A stretch of 64,000 nucleotides of DNA, from the NCBI RefSeq assembly GCF_024721305.1, contig NZ_JAMXOD010000003.1:1-64000 (forward strand). Direction: 5' to 3'. A model generated the notes under the pieces. The model worked only from the letters and a program-made list of their open reading frames with translations. It did not search any database and was not told the origin of the DNA. Positions 17,752-26,766 of this stretch are shown piece by piece. This DNA is from Aequitasia blattaphilus (GTDB lineage: Bacteria > Bacillota > Clostridia > Lachnospirales > Lachnospiraceae). Both the position numbers and the translations under genes were made by a program. Position 1 is the first letter of the stretch; each line of letters starts with the position of its first letter.

Positions 17752-18767
17752 TCTGTTTGTTCTACTTGTTTAATTGTAACCTTAAGGCTTTGAAAGTCTA
17801 CCTTCTTCCAGTTTCCTTTGTCTACCTTTGTTCCTGCATCTTTTACCCATTTCTCAACAGTGGTTTTATAGAGTTCGCTTTTTCGTTCCTCAACAATGCT
17901 TTCTTTCTTTGCATCGGTTGCTGTCCGGTCTAACAGACTGGTTACTCTTCCTACATAAACAGCACTGTCTGATTCGATTGCCTCTGTTGTTTCCCCTGCT
18001 TTTAATCCCTCTGCCGCAGCTAAAAGATCTGCATTCACACTGGTGCTTTCACTGTCAAATGTCACGGTTGTTGCCTCATACCCTTTTTCACTTGCATAGG
18101 CCTTAAAATCCTCTGCCGTTTTCCCTTCTGCTGCAAAGGTTTTTGCAGTTTCTTTCAAGGCGGTAATCTCATCTTCTGTCAGCTCTTTCGACTGTCCCTC
18201 TTCATCTGTTACCGTAAAAGGAAAGCTTACGTAATCCATACTCTTTTGTGCCGCTTCTTCATCACTTACTTCTGAATCTGCCTTGTTGCCAATAACAGTA
18301 CTCATCTTTTGGTTCAGGGTCAACATTTCCAGAACACTTTCCACAGATTTCGTTGAACCACTTACCTTCTCCAAATCATCTTCTTTATTTGCTTTTACGA
18401 AAGCCTTTGCCGCTTCCTTAATCTTCGTGCTTTCTTCCTCCGAAATTCCAACGCCTTCCTCTTCTGCATGATCTTTTAAAACTGCCATCTGCTCCAGTTG
18501 GGTTAGAATGTCTTTTTTAACACTCTCTTCGTATGTGACACCTTCTTCTGCTTCCTGCTTCCACATTTCTTCTCCCAAATAGCTGGAATAATATGTTTCC
18601 CACTGAGCTTGTGTCATTCGTGCATAGAAATTCGCTTCTCCCAGAGTCACTTCATTTTTCCCTACCGTTACTACTGTTGCATCCTCATTTATTTTTGATG
18701 AACATCCAGTCAACAAGGATACTCCAAGTATACCAGATAATAAGCACAAAATTATCTTCTTTTTCAT
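17736..18767 (-). CDS. PrsA/SurA-like peptidylprolyl isomerase lipoprotein
   Basis: 343 residues. A lipoprotein signal peptide (MKKKIILCLLSGILG then the lipobox LLTGC, Cys about 21) anchors it outside the membrane. An N-terminal SurA-like helical region (NEVTLGEANFYARMTQAQWE) is followed by a parvulin-like segment (ITALKETAKTFAAEGKTAEDFKAYA and GLKAGETTEAIES). The parvulin part is short and divergent, so chaperone rather than isomerase activity is possible. Start ATG at 18765-18767 with AGGAGG upstream. Likely helps exported proteins fold. It shares a promoter region with the divergent flippase. Confidence 0.78.
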   Translation of the reverse strand: MKKKIILCLLSGILGVSLLTGCSSKINEDATVVTVGKNEVTLGEANFYARMTQAQWETYYSSYLGEEMWKQEAEEGVTYEESVKKDILTQLEQMAVLKDHAEEEGVGISEEESTKIKEAAKAFVKANKEDDLEKVSGSTKSVESVLEMLTLNQKMSTVIGNKADSEVSDEEAAQKSMDYVSFPFTVTDEEGQSKELTEDEITALKETAKTFAAEGKTAEDFKAYASEKGYEATTVTFDSESTSVNADLLAAAEGLKAGETTEAIESDSAVYVGRVTSLLDRTATDAKKESIVEERKSELYKTTVEKWVKDAGTKVDKGNWKKVDFQSLKVTIKQVEQTEEEAN

Positions 18768-18802
18768 AACATATTGCCTCCTAAAGTTTGTCATTCTATT
18801 GC

Positions 18803-18831
18803 ATTATATCTCTTTTCCGCTTTTCAATCAA
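18803..18831 (-). promoter_or_regulatory. Promoter of the PrsA-like gene
   Basis: Minus-strand TTGATT (18826-18831), 17-base spacer, TATAAT (18803-18808). The -35 box shares base 18826 with the -35 region of the opposite flippase promoter. Confidence 0.8.
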
Positions 18832-18849
18832 TCCTTTTATTGGTATAAT
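18821..18849 (+). promoter_or_regulatory. Promoter of the flippase-like gene (possibly leaderless)
   Basis: Weak -35 TTTTCA (18821-18826), 17-base spacer, and extended -10 TGGTATAAT (core 18844-18849). The usual start point, seven bases after the -10 box, falls on or beside the A of the ATG at 18857. Confidence 0.65.
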
Positions 18850-18856
18850 CATTTTT

Positions 18857-20152
18857 ATGAATATTAAAAACAAAGTGTCATATAAATCAATTTTATTTTG
18901 GAATCTGACAGGAAGTATCATAAATGCCCTTGCTTCCGTCATACTGTTAACAGCCGTTAACCGCATCCTGGGTATTAAATCCGGTGCTGGAGATATCTTC
19001 AGTCTCGGGTTTTCAATCTCCCAGATGATGTATATATTGGCATGCTATAATGTGCGTATTTATCAGTCTACTGATGTGACTGGAAAATTTTCTTTTAATG
19101 ATTACTTCATCTTCCGTATGATTACCTGCGCACTAACCATTGCAGCATCCACCGTATACATCTTGTTCCACGGATATGAGGGCTGGAAGTTTGGTGTCAT
19201 TTTCCTTCTTTGCATCTATCGTATCGTAGAAGCTTTCTCCGACGTTTTTCAAGGAGTATTTCAGCTGAAGGAACGCCTGGATTTGGCCGGAAAATCCATC
19301 GCTATAAAAATACTTGCAGCTTCAACATTTTTTATACTTTCTTTACTCCTGTCCGGTGATTTGCTGATAAGTACTCTGTGGTTCTTTATTGGAGGCTTGC
19401 TTTTCTTTTTCCTCTATGATATTCCTATCTACTTAAAGATTGCGAAAGAATATCCGGAGGAACGCCTAAACCTGCGAAGCTTTTCATGGAGGAATACAAA
19501 AGAATTATTTATTGTATGTTTCCCTCTTTTTTTAAATGGCTATCTCTTAATGGCTATCTACAATGAGCCGAAACTTGTGATTGGTTCACTGACGGAATCA
19601 GGTCTTCTCTCCGTAGGTGCCCAAACCTATTACAATATCTTGTTTATGCCAGCTTTTGCTATGAATCTGCTCATTATTTTTTTTCGGCCCTTTTTAACCT
19701 CTATGGCAATCCATTGGAGTAGAAAAGAATACAAAGAGACCTACAAAAAGCTGGGTGCTATTTACGCAGCAATCCTTGGTGGTATGGTGGCCGCACTGAT
19801 TCTTGGATACTTTTTGGGAATCCCTGTTTTATCTGCTGTATATGGAACAGGCAGCGGGTTATCTCCTTATCGGAGTGAACTCATGATTATTATTGTTGCC
19901 GGGGCAATCAATTCATTGTCTACCATTACTGATCAGGCCGTAACCTTAATACGAAAGCAGCACCTTTTGCTGGGGGTATATCTAATCGCTTTGCTTTCTG
20001 CGAAACTGCTCTCTTCGAGGCTGATACCGGTACTAGCATTAAAAGGGGCTGCCTTGTCATTTTTCTTTTCTTGCCTGATTATTTTAATTTTTACACTTTT
20101 AATCTTTTTTATTTGTTCTCAACGCATGATACGAAAAGACTCTACTCCATAA
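18857..20152 (+). CDS. Polysaccharide flippase-like membrane protein (MATE/MVF superfamily)
   Basis: 431 residues with about 12 predicted membrane helices, starting NKVSYKSILFWNLTGSIINALASVILL, the layout of Wzx-type oligosaccharide flippases. Such proteins move lipid-linked sugars across the membrane. The start is the ATG at 18857, which has no ribosome binding site and lies just seven bases after a good extended -10 box. Upstream in-frame ATG codons would overlap the promoter. The 3' end overlaps convergent mfd by 11 bases. No glycosyltransferase is adjacent, so its substrate is unknown. Confidence 0.75.
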   Translation: MNIKNKVSYKSILFWNLTGSIINALASVILLTAVNRILGIKSGAGDIFSLGFSISQMMYILACYNVRIYQSTDVTGKFSFNDYFIFRMITCALTIAASTVYILFHGYEGWKFGVIFLLCIYRIVEAFSDVFQGVFQLKERLDLAGKSIAIKILAASTFFILSLLLSGDLLISTLWFFIGGLLFFFLYDIPIYLKIAKEYPEERLNLRSFSWRNTKELFIVCFPLFLNGYLLMAIYNEPKLVIGSLTESGLLSVGAQTYYNILFMPAFAMNLLIIFFRPFLTSMAIHWSRKEYKETYKKLGAIYAAILGGMVAALILGYFLGIPVLSAVYGTGSGLSPYRSELMIIIVAGAINSLSTITDQAVTLIRKQHLLLGVYLIALLSAKLLSSRLIPVLALKGAALSFFFSCLIILIFTLLIFFICSQRMIRKDSTP

Positions 20153-23100
20153 TTTCTTCTATCAATGAAAGAATTCTCTCAACTACAGCAAGAGGGGATT
20201 CTTCTTTCTTTTTCTTCTGCTGTTTAGCAATAAATGTTGGCTTAGGCTCTCTTTTTAGCGTAATAACATCTTCATTTTTCTGAAGCCATTCCGCAATTTT
20301 TTCCGTAATAACAGGAGCATCTTCTGCCATTTCAAAGTAAAACATATTTTTCTTTTGTTCTATCGAAACAATAGAAAGACTGTGAGCCTTTGCTTTTAGT
20401 AATGCCACCTCAATCAATATCTCTGCTTTTTTCGGCAAATCACCAAATCGATCTATCAATTCTTCAATTAAGTCTTCTTTATCTTCCTGATTCTCAATTG
20501 TTGCGATTTTTTTGTATACTTCCAACTTATGATTGGCATTCCCTATATAAGTATCCGGTATCAAGCCATCTACTTCTATATCGATTGTGGTTGTAAAAGC
20601 TTTTCCACTTCCTTCACCCTTGAAGTGCTTGATGGACTCTCGCAGCATTTTCACATACAAATCATATCCCACTAAATCCATATGTCCATGTTGGCTTTCT
20701 CCTAAAAGGTTTCCCGCTCCTCGTATTTCCAAATCCCGCATCGCTATTTTAAATCCACTTCCAAGATCCGTAAATTCACGAATTGCAGCCAATCTTTTTT
20801 CAGCCTCCTCTTTTAAAAGCTTATTTCTTTGGTAAAGCAAAAATGCATACGCCATTCGGTTCGATCTGCCTACTCTGCCTCTTAGCTGATACAATTGAGA
20901 CAAGCCAAAGCGATCTGCATCGTGAATAATCATTGTATTTACATTGGGAATATCCAGACCTGTTTCAATAATTGTAGTAGAAACCAGTACATCAATCTCT
21001 CCATTAATAAAGTCCAGCATAATGCGGTCCAGCTTATCCCCTCGCATCTGTCCATGAGCATAGGCTACCTGCATTTCCGGAACCAGCTTCTGGATGCGGT
21101 TTGCCATTTCAATGATATCTTCTACACGATTATAAACGTAGTATACCTGTCCGCCTCTTGAATACTCTCTTTCAATTGCCTCCCTTACCATCTCGTCATG
21201 GTACTCCATAACGTAAGTTTGAATTGGTATCCGTTCATTCGGTGCCTCTTCCAAAACACTCATATCACGAATTCCTATCATGCTCATATGAAGGGTTCGT
21301 GGTATTGGCGTAGCTGTTAAAGTCATAACATCTACATTTTCCTTTAATTGTTTTATCTTTTCCTTATGCTTCACACCAAAGCGTTGTTCTTCATCAATAA
21401 CCAACAACCCTAAATCTTTAAACATAATATCCTTACTCAAAATACGGTGTGTTCCAATGATAATGTCAACCAGTCCCTTTTTAAGATTACGTATAATCTC
21501 TCTTTGTTGACTGGCACTTTGAAATCTGGAAAGCATTTCAACCCTTACCGGATACTCCTTAATTCTTTGTACAAAGGTATTGTAATGCTGTTTGACTAAA
21601 ATGGTTGTCGGCACTAAATAAGCCACCTGCTTATCTTCCTGAACGGCTTTAAAGGCTGCTCGAATGGCAATCTCTGTTTTCCCATAACCCACATCTCCAC
21701 AAATAAGACGATCCATGATTTTTTTGCTTTCCATGTCTCGTTTTACATCCTCTATTGCATGCAGCTGATCCTCTGTTTCTTCAAAGGGAAAAAGCTCTTC
21801 AAACTCTTTTTGCCACGGGGTATCTTCCTGGTATTGAAAACCTTCCTGCATCTGTCTTTTTGCATAGAGTTCCACTAAATCCGTTGCAATTTCATCAATA
21901 GCATGCTTCACCTTCGACTTAGTTGTAGACCAACGGGTAGAACCCAGACGGTCTAGTCTAGGCTTCTTTGCATCGCTGCTGGCATACTTTTGAATCAAGT
22001 CCAATTGAGTGGCCGGTATATAGAGATTTCCGTCCTTGGCATAAGTTATTTTCATGTAGTCCTTGGTTACCCGGTCTACTTGGATTTTTTCTATGCCTTG
22101 ATAAATTCCAAGACCGTGGTTCTCATGTACTACATAATCCCCCACCTTCAGTTGTGAAAAGCTGTCAATGACGCTGCCTTCTTGTTTTTTTCGCTTCTTT
22201 TTCTTTTTTTGTCTGCCGAAAATATCACTTTCTGAAATTGCAATAAATTTAATAGAAGGATACTCATAGCCCGCCTTTATATGTCCATAGGCCGTCATAA
22301 TTTCCCCTTCTTTAATATCCCGTTCTGTCTCTTCGCTATAAAAACTCTGGAGATTATAGTCTCTTAAATCTTCCGCAAGTCGTTTTGCCCTTGATCGGGA
22401 ACCAGATAAAAGCAAAACACGGTATTTTTCTTTTTTATACCGTTTTAAATCTCTGGTGAGCGTTTCAAAGCTCCCATTATATGGATTAATACTAACGGAA
22501 TGAAAAGGATAGGCTCCTTTCGTTTTGAATCCACTCTTTTTCATATCTAATGTATAAAAGCCTACCGAAGAAAACTGATTCACCCTTTGAATCACTTCTT
22601 CAGGAGAAAACAGCAGTGCTTCCAAATCTGTTACTTCAAAGCCTTCTTCTATTCTTCGCTTACTTGCTTCGATATACTCTTCATCAATTCCTTCTGCTTT
22701 TTCCCGCAGCCGAATTGGTTCATCCAAAAAAAGAAGCGTATCATCTCCTTTAAAGTAATCCAGAAAAGAACAGACTCTTTGATGATTCATCCCTTCATCT
22801 GCAGGATAGATAAATACTTCATTCAGTGTTTCAATTGATCTTTGGGACAGTGAATCAAAACTTCTAATCGAATCAATTTCATCTCCCCATAATTCCACAC
22901 GTATGGGAACTTCTTCGGTAAGAGGAAAAACATCTAAAATCCCTCCCCTTACTGCAAATTGAGCAAAACCTTCTACTTGCTCAACTCTTTCATATCCAAT
23001 ACGGATTAAATCCATAGATAGTTTTTCTAAATCCACCTGATCCTCTATGGAAATTTTGATCATTTCTTTTTGAATCACATCCTTTTTGGGAAGAGCGTCC

Positions 23101-23468
23101 ATACATCCATCAATCGTAGTAACAACTGTGATTGGTTCCCCACTTATAATCTTTTGGGTGACCTCACTTCTTGCCTTCATAATGTCCTTACTTCTTAAAT
23201 CCGCCTGATAAAACAGCAAATCCTTAGGGGGATAATAGTAAGTATCTTCATCTAACATTTTAATCTCTTCCAGGATTTCTTTTCCCCGTCCTTCCGAAGC
23301 CGTCAAAATCACTTTGTATTTATAGTTTTCTGAAAGACCATAGATCATGTGGCTTCTGGCAGAAGGTACAATTCCACTCACTTGTACCATGCCTTTTCCA
23401 CTTTTCAACTCCTTTGTAATCAACTCATATTCTGCCAATTCTCCCAATGGCTCTAAGATTGCCTTCAT
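20142..23468 (-). CDS. mfd: Transcription-repair coupling factor
   Basis: 1108 residues. Mfd removes stalled RNA polymerase and recruits UvrA. Domains in order: UvrB-homology modules (1-350), RNA polymerase-interacting domain (about 470-545, VGDYVVHENHGLGIYQGIE), superfamily 2 translocase with Walker A GDVGYGKTE near 600 and DEEQRFGVKH, and the C-terminal TRCF domain. Length is normal. It starts one base downstream of pth, an order common in Firmicutes. Confidence 0.97.
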   Translation of the reverse strand: MKAILEPLGELAEYELITKELKSGKGMVQVSGIVPSARSHMIYGLSENYKYKVILTASEGRGKEILEEIKMLDEDTYYYPPKDLLFYQADLRSKDIMKARSEVTQKIISGEPITVVTTIDGCMDALPKKDVIQKEMIKISIEDQVDLEKLSMDLIRIGYERVEQVEGFAQFAVRGGILDVFPLTEEVPIRVELWGDEIDSIRSFDSLSQRSIETLNEVFIYPADEGMNHQRVCSFLDYFKGDDTLLFLDEPIRLREKAEGIDEEYIEASKRRIEEGFEVTDLEALLFSPEEVIQRVNQFSSVGFYTLDMKKSGFKTKGAYPFHSVSINPYNGSFETLTRDLKRYKKEKYRVLLLSGSRSRAKRLAEDLRDYNLQSFYSEETERDIKEGEIMTAYGHIKAGYEYPSIKFIAISESDIFGRQKKKKKRKKQEGSVIDSFSQLKVGDYVVHENHGLGIYQGIEKIQVDRVTKDYMKITYAKDGNLYIPATQLDLIQKYASSDAKKPRLDRLGSTRWSTTKSKVKHAIDEIATDLVELYAKRQMQEGFQYQEDTPWQKEFEELFPFEETEDQLHAIEDVKRDMESKKIMDRLICGDVGYGKTEIAIRAAFKAVQEDKQVAYLVPTTILVKQHYNTFVQRIKEYPVRVEMLSRFQSASQQREIIRNLKKGLVDIIIGTHRILSKDIMFKDLGLLVIDEEQRFGVKHKEKIKQLKENVDVMTLTATPIPRTLHMSMIGIRDMSVLEEAPNERIPIQTYVMEYHDEMVREAIEREYSRGGQVYYVYNRVEDIIEMANRIQKLVPEMQVAYAHGQMRGDKLDRIMLDFINGEIDVLVSTTIIETGLDIPNVNTMIIHDADRFGLSQLYQLRGRVGRSNRMAYAFLLYQRNKLLKEEAEKRLAAIREFTDLGSGFKIAMRDLEIRGAGNLLGESQHGHMDLVGYDLYVKMLRESIKHFKGEGSGKAFTTTIDIEVDGLIPDTYIGNANHKLEVYKKIATIENQEDKEDLIEELIDRFGDLPKKAEILIEVALLKAKAHSLSIVSIEQKKNMFYFEMAEDAPVITEKIAEWLQKNEDVITLKREPKPTFIAKQQKKKKEESPLAVVERILSLIEEIME

Positions 23469-23469
23469 T

Positions 23470-24054
23470 TTATTCCTCTTCTTTACGAATCTTTGTATTA
23501 TATATGTTCATTCCTCTGTCAATCTCATCCCGAAGAATATAGGTAATCGCCTCTCTTGCATTTTCATACCCTTCTTCCATCAGTACCTTCTCATTTTTAC
23601 TGAAATGTCCCAAGACATAATCTGCCAGATCATACTTTGGTGGTTTTTCACCTACTCCGACTTTCAAACGTGGAAACACCTCACTATTCAAATGAGAAAT
23701 AATACTTTTTATTCCATTATGACCGCCTGCACTTCCTTTTTTCCGTATGCGCAGCTGTCCTACCGGAAGACTAACATCATCATAGATTATGATGAGTTCT
23801 CTGGCTGGATCAATTTTGAAATAATCCACTAATCCCCGTATACTTTCTCCACTTAAATTCATATAGGTCTGTGGCTTGACTAGAATGACCTTCTCCCCTT
23901 CAATAATCCCCTTCCCAATATAAGCTCTGCTTTTCTTTTGATCCACGGAAATCCCATAATATCCTGACAACTTATCAATCACATCAAATCCAACATTATG
24001 TCTGGTACCATTATATCGCTTTTCAGGATTTCCCAGTCCTGCAATTATATACAT
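23470..24054 (-). CDS. pth: Peptidyl-tRNA hydrolase
   Basis: 194 residues. Releases tRNA from drop-off peptidyl-tRNA. The opening MYIIAGLGNPEKRYNGTRHNVGF carries the catalytic histidine near residue 20 with the conserved Asn, and IIIYDDVSLPVGQLRIR carries the catalytic aspartate near 93; GSAGGHNGIKSI is also standard. GGAGG lies just before the ATG. Next gene mfd follows after one base. Confidence 0.97.
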   Translation of the reverse strand: MYIIAGLGNPEKRYNGTRHNVGFDVIDKLSGYYGISVDQKKSRAYIGKGIIEGEKVILVKPQTYMNLSGESIRGLVDYFKIDPARELIIIYDDVSLPVGQLRIRKKGSAGGHNGIKSIISHLNSEVFPRLKVGVGEKPPKYDLADYVLGHFSKNEKVLMEEGYENAREAITYILRDEIDRGMNIYNTKIRKEEE

Positions 24055-24069
24055 ATTCTTCCTCCAAGT

Positions 24070-24104
24070 AAAAGGACTATCGCAAACCGTGCAACAGCCC
24101 TTTT
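24070..24104 (-). terminator. Hairpin between the small acidic protein gene and pth
   Basis: Imperfect stem AAAAGGGCTGTTGC paired with GCGATAGTCCTTTT, with G-T pairs, followed by a short T tract on the minus strand. Likely partial terminator. It shares the core GGG(C/T)TGT(T/C)GC with hairpins at 13335 and 62690. Confidence 0.55.
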
Positions 24105-24107
24105 TGA

Positions 24108-24371
24108 TTATCCTTCTACTATTAAATATTGTCCATTGGGAATAGGGAAAACCTCTGAAGCCTCTTCCAGCTCATCTAAACTCATATTTCCTACATCGAT
24201 TCCCATCTCTTCAAGATATTCTTGTACCTCTTCGATACTGTCTACCACAACTGCCATACAATCCTCCAAAAAGGCCTCTGCCTCTGGAGCATTATCTGCC
24301 ACCGGTTCATCAAAGAGCTTTCCCTGCTGTTTCAAAAAAGCCTCTACTACCTCTTCACTATACTCATACAT
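24108..24371 (-). CDS. Small acidic conserved protein, function unknown
   Basis: 87 residues, strongly acidic, no signal peptide, membrane segment or cysteine pair (one Cys). The sequence reads as two helices with many Glu (EAEAFLEDCMAVVVDSIEEVQEYL) and ends in a short hydrophobic strand IPNGQYLIVEG. I recall similar short proteins from Lachnospiraceae but know of no function. It has its own ribosome binding site (GGGAGGG) 13 bases after the phosphatase gene, so it is co-transcribed with it and is followed by a hairpin before pth. Good coding signature and spacing argue it is real. Confidence 0.75.
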   Translation of the reverse strand: MYEYSEEVVEAFLKQQGKLFDEPVADNAPEAEAFLEDCMAVVVDSIEEVQEYLEEMGIDVGNMSLDELEEASEVFPIPNGQYLIVEG

Positions 24372-24384
24372 TCCTTATCCCTCC

Positions 24385-25038
24385 CTATAACGCTTTGATA
24401 CATTGATATAGCTCTTCTGGTGAATCCACCAGTTTCTTCGCCCCTGCGGCTTCCAGCTCTGATTTTTCCCGAAATCCCCAAGTTACAGCTATTGTCTTTA
24501 ACTGTGCGTTATGTCCTGTTTTTACATCAACCTCTGAATCACCAATATAAACACAGTCTTCTTTGCTTAATTTCATCTCTTCAACAATTTCCAGAAGAGG
24601 TGCTGGGCTGGGTTTTCTTTCCACACCTTTTCTCTGTCCATATACTGCATCGAAAAAATCTTCTCCATACAGCTCATAAATCACCTTCTGTGTCTGCCTA
24701 TGAGGCTTATTTGACAATACCGCCAGCTTATACCCTTCTGACTTCAACTGCTTGAGTGTATCCTCCACTCCTGAGTAGGATTCAACGTGATATGTGCAAT
24801 GCTCATCAAATATACGTATGTAAATTTCAATTGCCTCTTCAATTCTATCCTGATCAGCTCCTGCAGCCGCTATTGATTTTTCCAAAAGCACCCTTGCACC
24901 ATTCCCTACAAAGGAACAGCACTGCTGCTTTGATATCATTGGCAGATTCATCTCTTTTAACGTCTTTTCTACTGAATAAACAAGAGATTCCAATGTATTT
25001 GCTAAGGTTCCATCCAAGTCAAATATACAAGCCTTCAT
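24385..25038 (-). CDS. HAD-superfamily hydrolase, phosphoglycolate phosphatase-like
   Basis: 217 residues with the four HAD motifs: DLDGT near residue 8, LSNKP near 110, Lys in the KPSPAPL stretch, and GDSEVD near 170. A helical cap after motif I puts it in subfamily IA with Gph and PgmB-like enzymes; the substrate cannot be told from sequence. The start is the ATG at 25036-25038, placed after TGGAGGG; the longer frame to 25089 has no site. It is next to the MBL/beta-CASP gene and the small acidic protein. Confidence 0.85.
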   Translation of the reverse strand: MKACIFDLDGTLANTLESLVYSVEKTLKEMNLPMISKQQCCSFVGNGARVLLEKSIAAAGADQDRIEEAIEIYIRIFDEHCTYHVESYSGVEDTLKQLKSEGYKLAVLSNKPHRQTQKVIYELYGEDFFDAVYGQRKGVERKPSPAPLLEIVEEMKLSKEDCVYIGDSEVDVKTGHNAQLKTIAVTWGFREKSELEAAGAKKLVDSPEELYQCIKAL

Positions 25039-25095
25039 TTTATTACCCTCCATTTTTTTAATCATAGTATGAAAAGAGTAAAAATTCAAGACTTT

Positions 25096-26700
25096 TTAAC
25101 TCCATTTATGAATCAGATTATCAATCTGATCTTTTAGCTTAATCAATTCCTTGTTTGCAAGCCCCTCATTTTGATAAATCAGCTCAACTAATCGTTTTGC
25201 AGAGACTAAGGTATTATTAAATATTGCTTGATTTCTACTCTGTTTCTTTCGTTCCTTCATCCTTGCAGATATAGGAATGCCCTCTTTAATAAGCTCATTG
25301 CTTTTCAAATCATAGACTGCTCCTGAAAACGGTGCATACGCCTCGAACTTTAACTGATTTTCCACATGCTGGGCAAATGTATCCGTCACCGTATCTTCCC
25401 CATGGACAACAAATACTTTTTGAACCGGAGTATCAAAACCAGAAAGCCAGTCCAGCAGTCCCTTCATATCTGCATGCCCACTTACACCTTCCAAGGATAC
25501 AATTTTCGCTTTTACTTCGACACTTTCACCGAACAGACGAACACTTTTTTCTCCTTCCAGTATGCGTCTTCCTAATGTACCAACGGCTTGATATCCCACA
25601 AAACAAATGGTACACTCTTCTCTCCAGAGATTATGCTTCAAATGATGACGAATGCGGCCTGCTTCACACATACCCGAGGCAGATATAATGACTTTCGGCT
25701 CAAAACCTTCATTGATTTTTTTCGATTCATCGCTGGTAACCGTTGTCTTTAAACCTGGGAAAAGTAATGGATTTCGACCTGACCGAATAATTTCCATTGC
25801 TTCTTCGTCATAGTTCTCTAAATAATTTTTCCCGAAAATCTGAGTGGCTTCAATTGCTAATGGACTATCTACATAAACCTTAAAATCGGGATATTCCGGC
25901 AACAAATTCTGATCTTTTATTTCCCGAATGAAGTAAAGCATTTCTTGTGTACGTCCAACTGCAAAGGAAGGAATTACAACATTTCCCTTTTTTTGAAAGG
26001 TGCTTCGGAGTATCTCGGTAAATTTCCCGGTATAATCCACTTTTTCCATCGAATGCAAGCGCTCTCCATATGTAGATTCTACAACAATATAATCTGCATC
26101 CTTAATCTTTTTGGGATCCTTTAGGATGGGTTGATTCACATTTCCTATATCCCCTGAGAAAACAATTTTTCTCTTTTCATCCCCCTCTGTAATAAACACC
26201 TCTACAGCAGCAGATCCCAGAAGGTGTCCCATATCTGTATATCGCACGGATACCTCATCACTAATTTTAACGATTTCATCATAAGGCACCGGCGCAAACA
26301 GCTTCATTGCATTTTCTGCATCAATCATATTATAAATAGGCAAATAAGGTGCTTCTCCACTTCGTTTTGCCTTCCTGTTTCTCCATTCCGCTTCAAATTC
26401 CTGAATGTGAGCACTGTCACGAAGCATAACATTACACAAGTCTCTGGTTGCAAAAGTAGATATAATCTCACCTTTAAAGCCCTCTTTCACCAGCAGAGGA
26501 ATTTTACCCGAATGATCAATATGAGCATGGGTCAAAAGAACATAATCAACTTCTAAAGCCTCTATCGGCAACTCTTGATTTTCGTATAAATCCGGACCTT
26601 GCTCCATCCCGCAGTCAATCAGGTAGTGTTTGTCTCCCACCTCCAAGTAATGACAGCTTCCCGTAACCTCGTGGGCCGCACCAATAAACATTAATTTCAT
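25096..26700 (-). CDS. MBL-fold/beta-CASP RNA-processing hydrolase
   Basis: 534 residues. The metallo-beta-lactamase core has HAHIDHSG near 59, FSGDIGN near 185 and other metal ligands, with the beta-CASP insertion (FAVGRTQEMLYF, IISASGMCEAGRIRHHL) and the RMMBL tail (VEVKAKIVSLEGVSGHADMKGLLDW). This domain set occurs in bacterial YSH1-like nucleases and CPSF-73 relatives; here the action is probably on RNA, but substrate data are lacking. AGGAGGAG precedes the ATG. It follows the ftsZ terminator with no room for its own promoter. Confidence 0.88.
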   Translation of the reverse strand: MKLMFIGAAHEVTGSCHYLEVGDKHYLIDCGMEQGPDLYENQELPIEALEVDYVLLTHAHIDHSGKIPLLVKEGFKGEIISTFATRDLCNVMLRDSAHIQEFEAEWRNRKAKRSGEAPYLPIYNMIDAENAMKLFAPVPYDEIVKISDEVSVRYTDMGHLLGSAAVEVFITEGDEKRKIVFSGDIGNVNQPILKDPKKIKDADYIVVESTYGERLHSMEKVDYTGKFTEILRSTFQKKGNVVIPSFAVGRTQEMLYFIREIKDQNLLPEYPDFKVYVDSPLAIEATQIFGKNYLENYDEEAMEIIRSGRNPLLFPGLKTTVTSDESKKINEGFEPKVIISASGMCEAGRIRHHLKHNLWREECTICFVGYQAVGTLGRRILEGEKSVRLFGESVEVKAKIVSLEGVSGHADMKGLLDWLSGFDTPVQKVFVVHGEDTVTDTFAQHVENQLKFEAYAPFSGAVYDLKSNELIKEGIPISARMKERKKQSRNQAIFNNTLVSAKRLVELIYQNEGLANKELIKLKDQIDNLIHKWS

Positions 26701-26724
26701 ACTAAACTCCTCCTCTCTTCGATT

Positions 26725-26753
26725 GAAAAAGGACTATCTCAAAGATAGTCCTT
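26725..26753 (-). terminator. Terminator after ftsZ
   Basis: Perfect ten-base arms AAGGACTATC and GATAGTCCTT around a five-base loop, with TTTTTC on the minus strand. It ends the division cluster. Confidence 0.88.
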
Positions 26754-26766
26754 GTTGTTTATCATT

